From positions 1 to 52,901 of the forward strand of contig JANYHJ010000174.1 in assembly GCA_025359135.1 (NCBI GenBank): a stretch of 52,901 bases of DNA, written 5' to 3'. A model generated the notes under the pieces. It did no database searches, was not told where the DNA came from, and saw nothing but the letters and a program-made list of their open reading frames with translations. Origin of the DNA: Gemmatimonadota bacterium (GTDB taxonomy: Bacteria; Gemmatimonadota; Gemmatimonadetes; Gemmatimonadales; Gemmatimonadaceae). Position numbers and translations under genes: made by a program. This document shows, one piece after another, positions 51,350-52,901 of this stretch. Position 1 is the stretch's first letter. Each line of letters begins with the position of its first letter.

Positions 51350-52408
51350 ATGACCAGTCCCTCACCGGCTATCGCCTCGCGCGACAGCCGGGGGTGGGGA
51401 CTCGTGGTGCTCGCCCTCATCGGGATCGTGCTGATCCCGCAGGTCGCCGCCATCGCTGTCCCCGTGACCCGCTCGATGTTGCTCGTCCTTCCCGCCCTCG
51501 GCGCGCTCATGCTCGCGGGCTGGGTGGCGGGCGGCAGCGTGGTGCTGGCGCTCGCGTGGGGCATCGTGGCCGCGCTCGCCGTGGCGTGGCCACCCCCCGA
51601 CGGCGGTTTCGAAATCGTCGAACGGGGATGGGCCGTGCTCGTCGCCTCGGCGTTCGGCCTCACGGTGCTGCTGCGCGTGCGGCGGTCGGCGAGGGGAGCG
51701 TTCCTTGCGCCGGCCCTCGTGGCCATCGGCGGCGCGGCGCTCGTGGCCGTGGCGCTGAGCCTGCTCACGCAGGGCGGCGGCGAGCAGCTCTCGCACATGC
51801 TCGATGGCGAGTACAAGGATCGGCTCGTGCGCCCGATTGCGGTGTGGGAGGAATACTTCGCGTCGACGGAGTGGACCGACGCCGCCGCCAAGTCACCGGC
51901 GATGGCGGAGTTCGGCACCGACTTCCTTGCGCAGCTGCGCACCTTGCCGGCCCTCGCGATCGCGTACGCACGCGTCGCCCCGGCGGTCCTCGCGCTCGAG
52001 TCCTTGGCGGCGCTCGCGCTGTCGTGGGCCGTGTATCACCGCCTGAGCCGTCGGCCCCTAGGCGACCAATTGGGGGCGCTGCGCGACTTCCGCTTCAGCG
52101 ACCACCTCGTCTGGGGGCTGGCGGCGGGCCTCATTCTCCTCGTGCTGCCTGGCCTCGACGTCGGCCTGCTCGTGGGAGCCAACCTGATCGTGTTTTTCGG
52201 CGCCCTCTACGCCCTCCGCGGGTTCGGAGTCCTCGCCTGGTTCTTCAAGCCGGGGCGCGCTGCCACGGTGCTGCTCGTGCTCGCGTCGCTGCTCGCCTTT
52301 CCGATCGTCGTGCCGGCGGTGCTGGCCGCGGCCCTCGGACTCGGCGTCGGCGACACGTGGCTCGACTGGCGTCGCCGCGCTCGCCCGTCTCCTCAATCTT
52401 CGGAGTGA
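51350..52408 (+). CDS. DUF2232/YybS-type integral membrane protein
   Basis: A 352-residue polytopic protein with about 8 hydrophobic helices (e.g. WGLVVLALIGIVLIP, VLVASAFGLTVLLRV, HLVWGLAAGLILLVLPG) and a soluble segment near 135-190. Its place between rpsR and rplI and its topology fit DUF2232 (YybS) proteins, which sit at this spot in many bacteria. Function unknown. ATG 51350 is 4 bases after the rpsR stop. Confidence 0.75.
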   Translation: MTSPSPAIASRDSRGWGLVVLALIGIVLIPQVAAIAVPVTRSMLLVLPALGALMLAGWVAGGSVVLALAWGIVAALAVAWPPPDGGFEIVERGWAVLVASAFGLTVLLRVRRSARGAFLAPALVAIGGAALVAVALSLLTQGGGEQLSHMLDGEYKDRLVRPIAVWEEYFASTEWTDAAAKSPAMAEFGTDFLAQLRTLPALAIAYARVAPAVLALESLAALALSWAVYHRLSRRPLGDQLGALRDFRFSDHLVWGLAAGLILLVLPGLDVGLLVGANLIVFFGALYALRGFGVLAWFFKPGRAATVLLVLASLLAFPIVVPAVLAAALGLGVGDTWLDWRRRARPSPQSSE

Positions 52409-52410
52409 AC

Positions 52411-52854
52411 ATGGACGTCATTCTTCGCGCCGCCATCGACAAGCTCGGCGAGCCGGGAGAGATCGTGAAGGTCTCCGCCGGATACGGGCGCAACTTCCTC
52501 CTGCCCCGCGGTCTTGCCTACGAGGCGACGCCGGGCAACCGTAAGCGCATCGAGCAGGAGCGCGCGCGCCTCGAGTCCGCCGAGGCGGCTCGCAAGGCCA
52601 CCGCGACGGAGCTCGCCGCCAAGATCGAGCAAGTGCAGCTTACCTTCTCCGCGCGCGTTGGCGAGGAAGGCAAGCTCTTCGGCTCCGTCACCACGGCTGA
52701 CATCGCGCACCAGCTGGAAGCGCAGGGCTACCACATCGAGAAGCGCATGATCGAGCTGCACGAGCCGATCAAGGCCCTCGGCGTGTACAAGGTGCCCGTT
52801 CGCCTGCACGCGGGCGTGCATCCCGAGATCAAGGTGTGGGTCATCAAGGGCTGA
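52411..52854 (+). CDS. rplI: 50S ribosomal protein L9
   Basis: A 147-residue L9 with the N-terminal signature MDVILRAAIDKLGEPGEIVKV and GYGRNFLLPRGLA, a long linking helix (IEQERARLESAEAARK) and the C-terminal rRNA-binding domain ending HPEIKVWVIKG. A GGAG site lies before ATG 52411, 2 bases after the DUF2232 stop. Last complete gene of the window. Confidence 0.96.
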   Translation: MDVILRAAIDKLGEPGEIVKVSAGYGRNFLLPRGLAYEATPGNRKRIEQERARLESAEAARKATATELAAKIEQVQLTFSARVGEEGKLFGSVTTADIAHQLEAQGYHIEKRMIELHEPIKALGVYKVPVRLHAGVHPEIKVWVIKG

Positions 52855-52882
52855 GTTCTCGCGAATGACGGAGTACGGGGGG

Positions 52883-52901
52883 CCCGGCGACTAACGCCGG
52901 G
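52883..52901 (+). terminator. Hairpin after rplI, reaching the window edge
   Basis: CCCGGCG pairs with CGCCGGG around ACTAA, 28 bases beyond the rplI stop. The window ends on the last stem base, so a U-tract cannot be checked. Confidence 0.45.

Noticed and set aside
1..52901. CRISPR array, insertion sequence, integrase or prophage
   Set aside because: No spaced repeats, transposase, terminal inverted repeats or phage structural genes were seen.

Overview
The window is a gene-dense stretch of high-GC chromosome. It has about 49 protein-coding loci, one tRNA, short intergenic gaps, many ATGA/GTGA start-stop overlaps and many signal peptides. Gene content points to a Gram-negative (outer-membrane) heterotroph, most likely Gemmatimonadota or a close relative: a TonB-dependent receptor, small beta-barrel proteins, lipoproteins, PEP-CTERM proteins, secreted peptidases, a large DUF4175 coiled-coil protein and a Bor-like lipoprotein. 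The phylum call is inference from gene content and style, not from a marker comparison. No CRISPR array, insertion sequence, integrase or phage module was seen.

Layout. 1-2.9 kb (minus): a FabH-like ketoacyl-ACP synthase, a STAS-like protein and a soluble hybrid histidine kinase that runs off the left edge. 3-6.4 kb (plus): an OmpA-like protein, a lipoprotein, an SDR oxidoreductase and a dicarboxylate/amino-acid symporter. 6.4-12.7 kb (minus): an oxidoreductase fused to a cyclic-nucleotide-binding domain, a secreted M20 peptidase and a TonB-dependent receptor. 13-20.4 kb (plus): a CocE-type hydrolase, an M24 aminopeptidase, a sensor kinase/OmpR-type regulator pair, three 11-bp repeats that look like an operator, and an amino-acid permease. 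Together 3-20 kb looks like peptide and amino-acid scavenging plus its sensing. 20.6-22.4 kb (plus): a decayed amidohydrolase, a DUF2164 protein and a DHCW cupin. 22.5-26.7 kb (minus): FAH-family enzyme, aminotransferase and TonB-like protein overlapping one another, then two small outer-membrane barrels. 27 kb: a Bor-family lipoprotein.

27.6-38.9 kb (minus) is one long, tightly coupled run of seven genes: an unknown protein, rsmI, DUF4159, DUF4175, a TPR-like protein, a protein of the so-called asparagine synthetase B type, and a DinG-type helicase with an N-terminal JAMM domain. 39-53 kb is mainly housekeeping: trxA, methylmalonyl-CoA epimerase, pdxJ, a pseudo-Hpt protein, a flippase-like membrane protein, ispE, tRNA-Gln, prs, rplY, pth, ychF, two PEP-CTERM genes (one frameshifted), and rpsF-rpsR-DUF2232-rplI.

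The best candidates for something new are the JAMM-DinG fusion and its envelope operon, the oxidase-cNMP fusion, the Hpt-like protein whose histidines are replaced, the TonB-like protein without a TonB C-terminal domain, the 11-bp repeats by the two-component system, and a 39-residue membrane protein at 47.4 kb.
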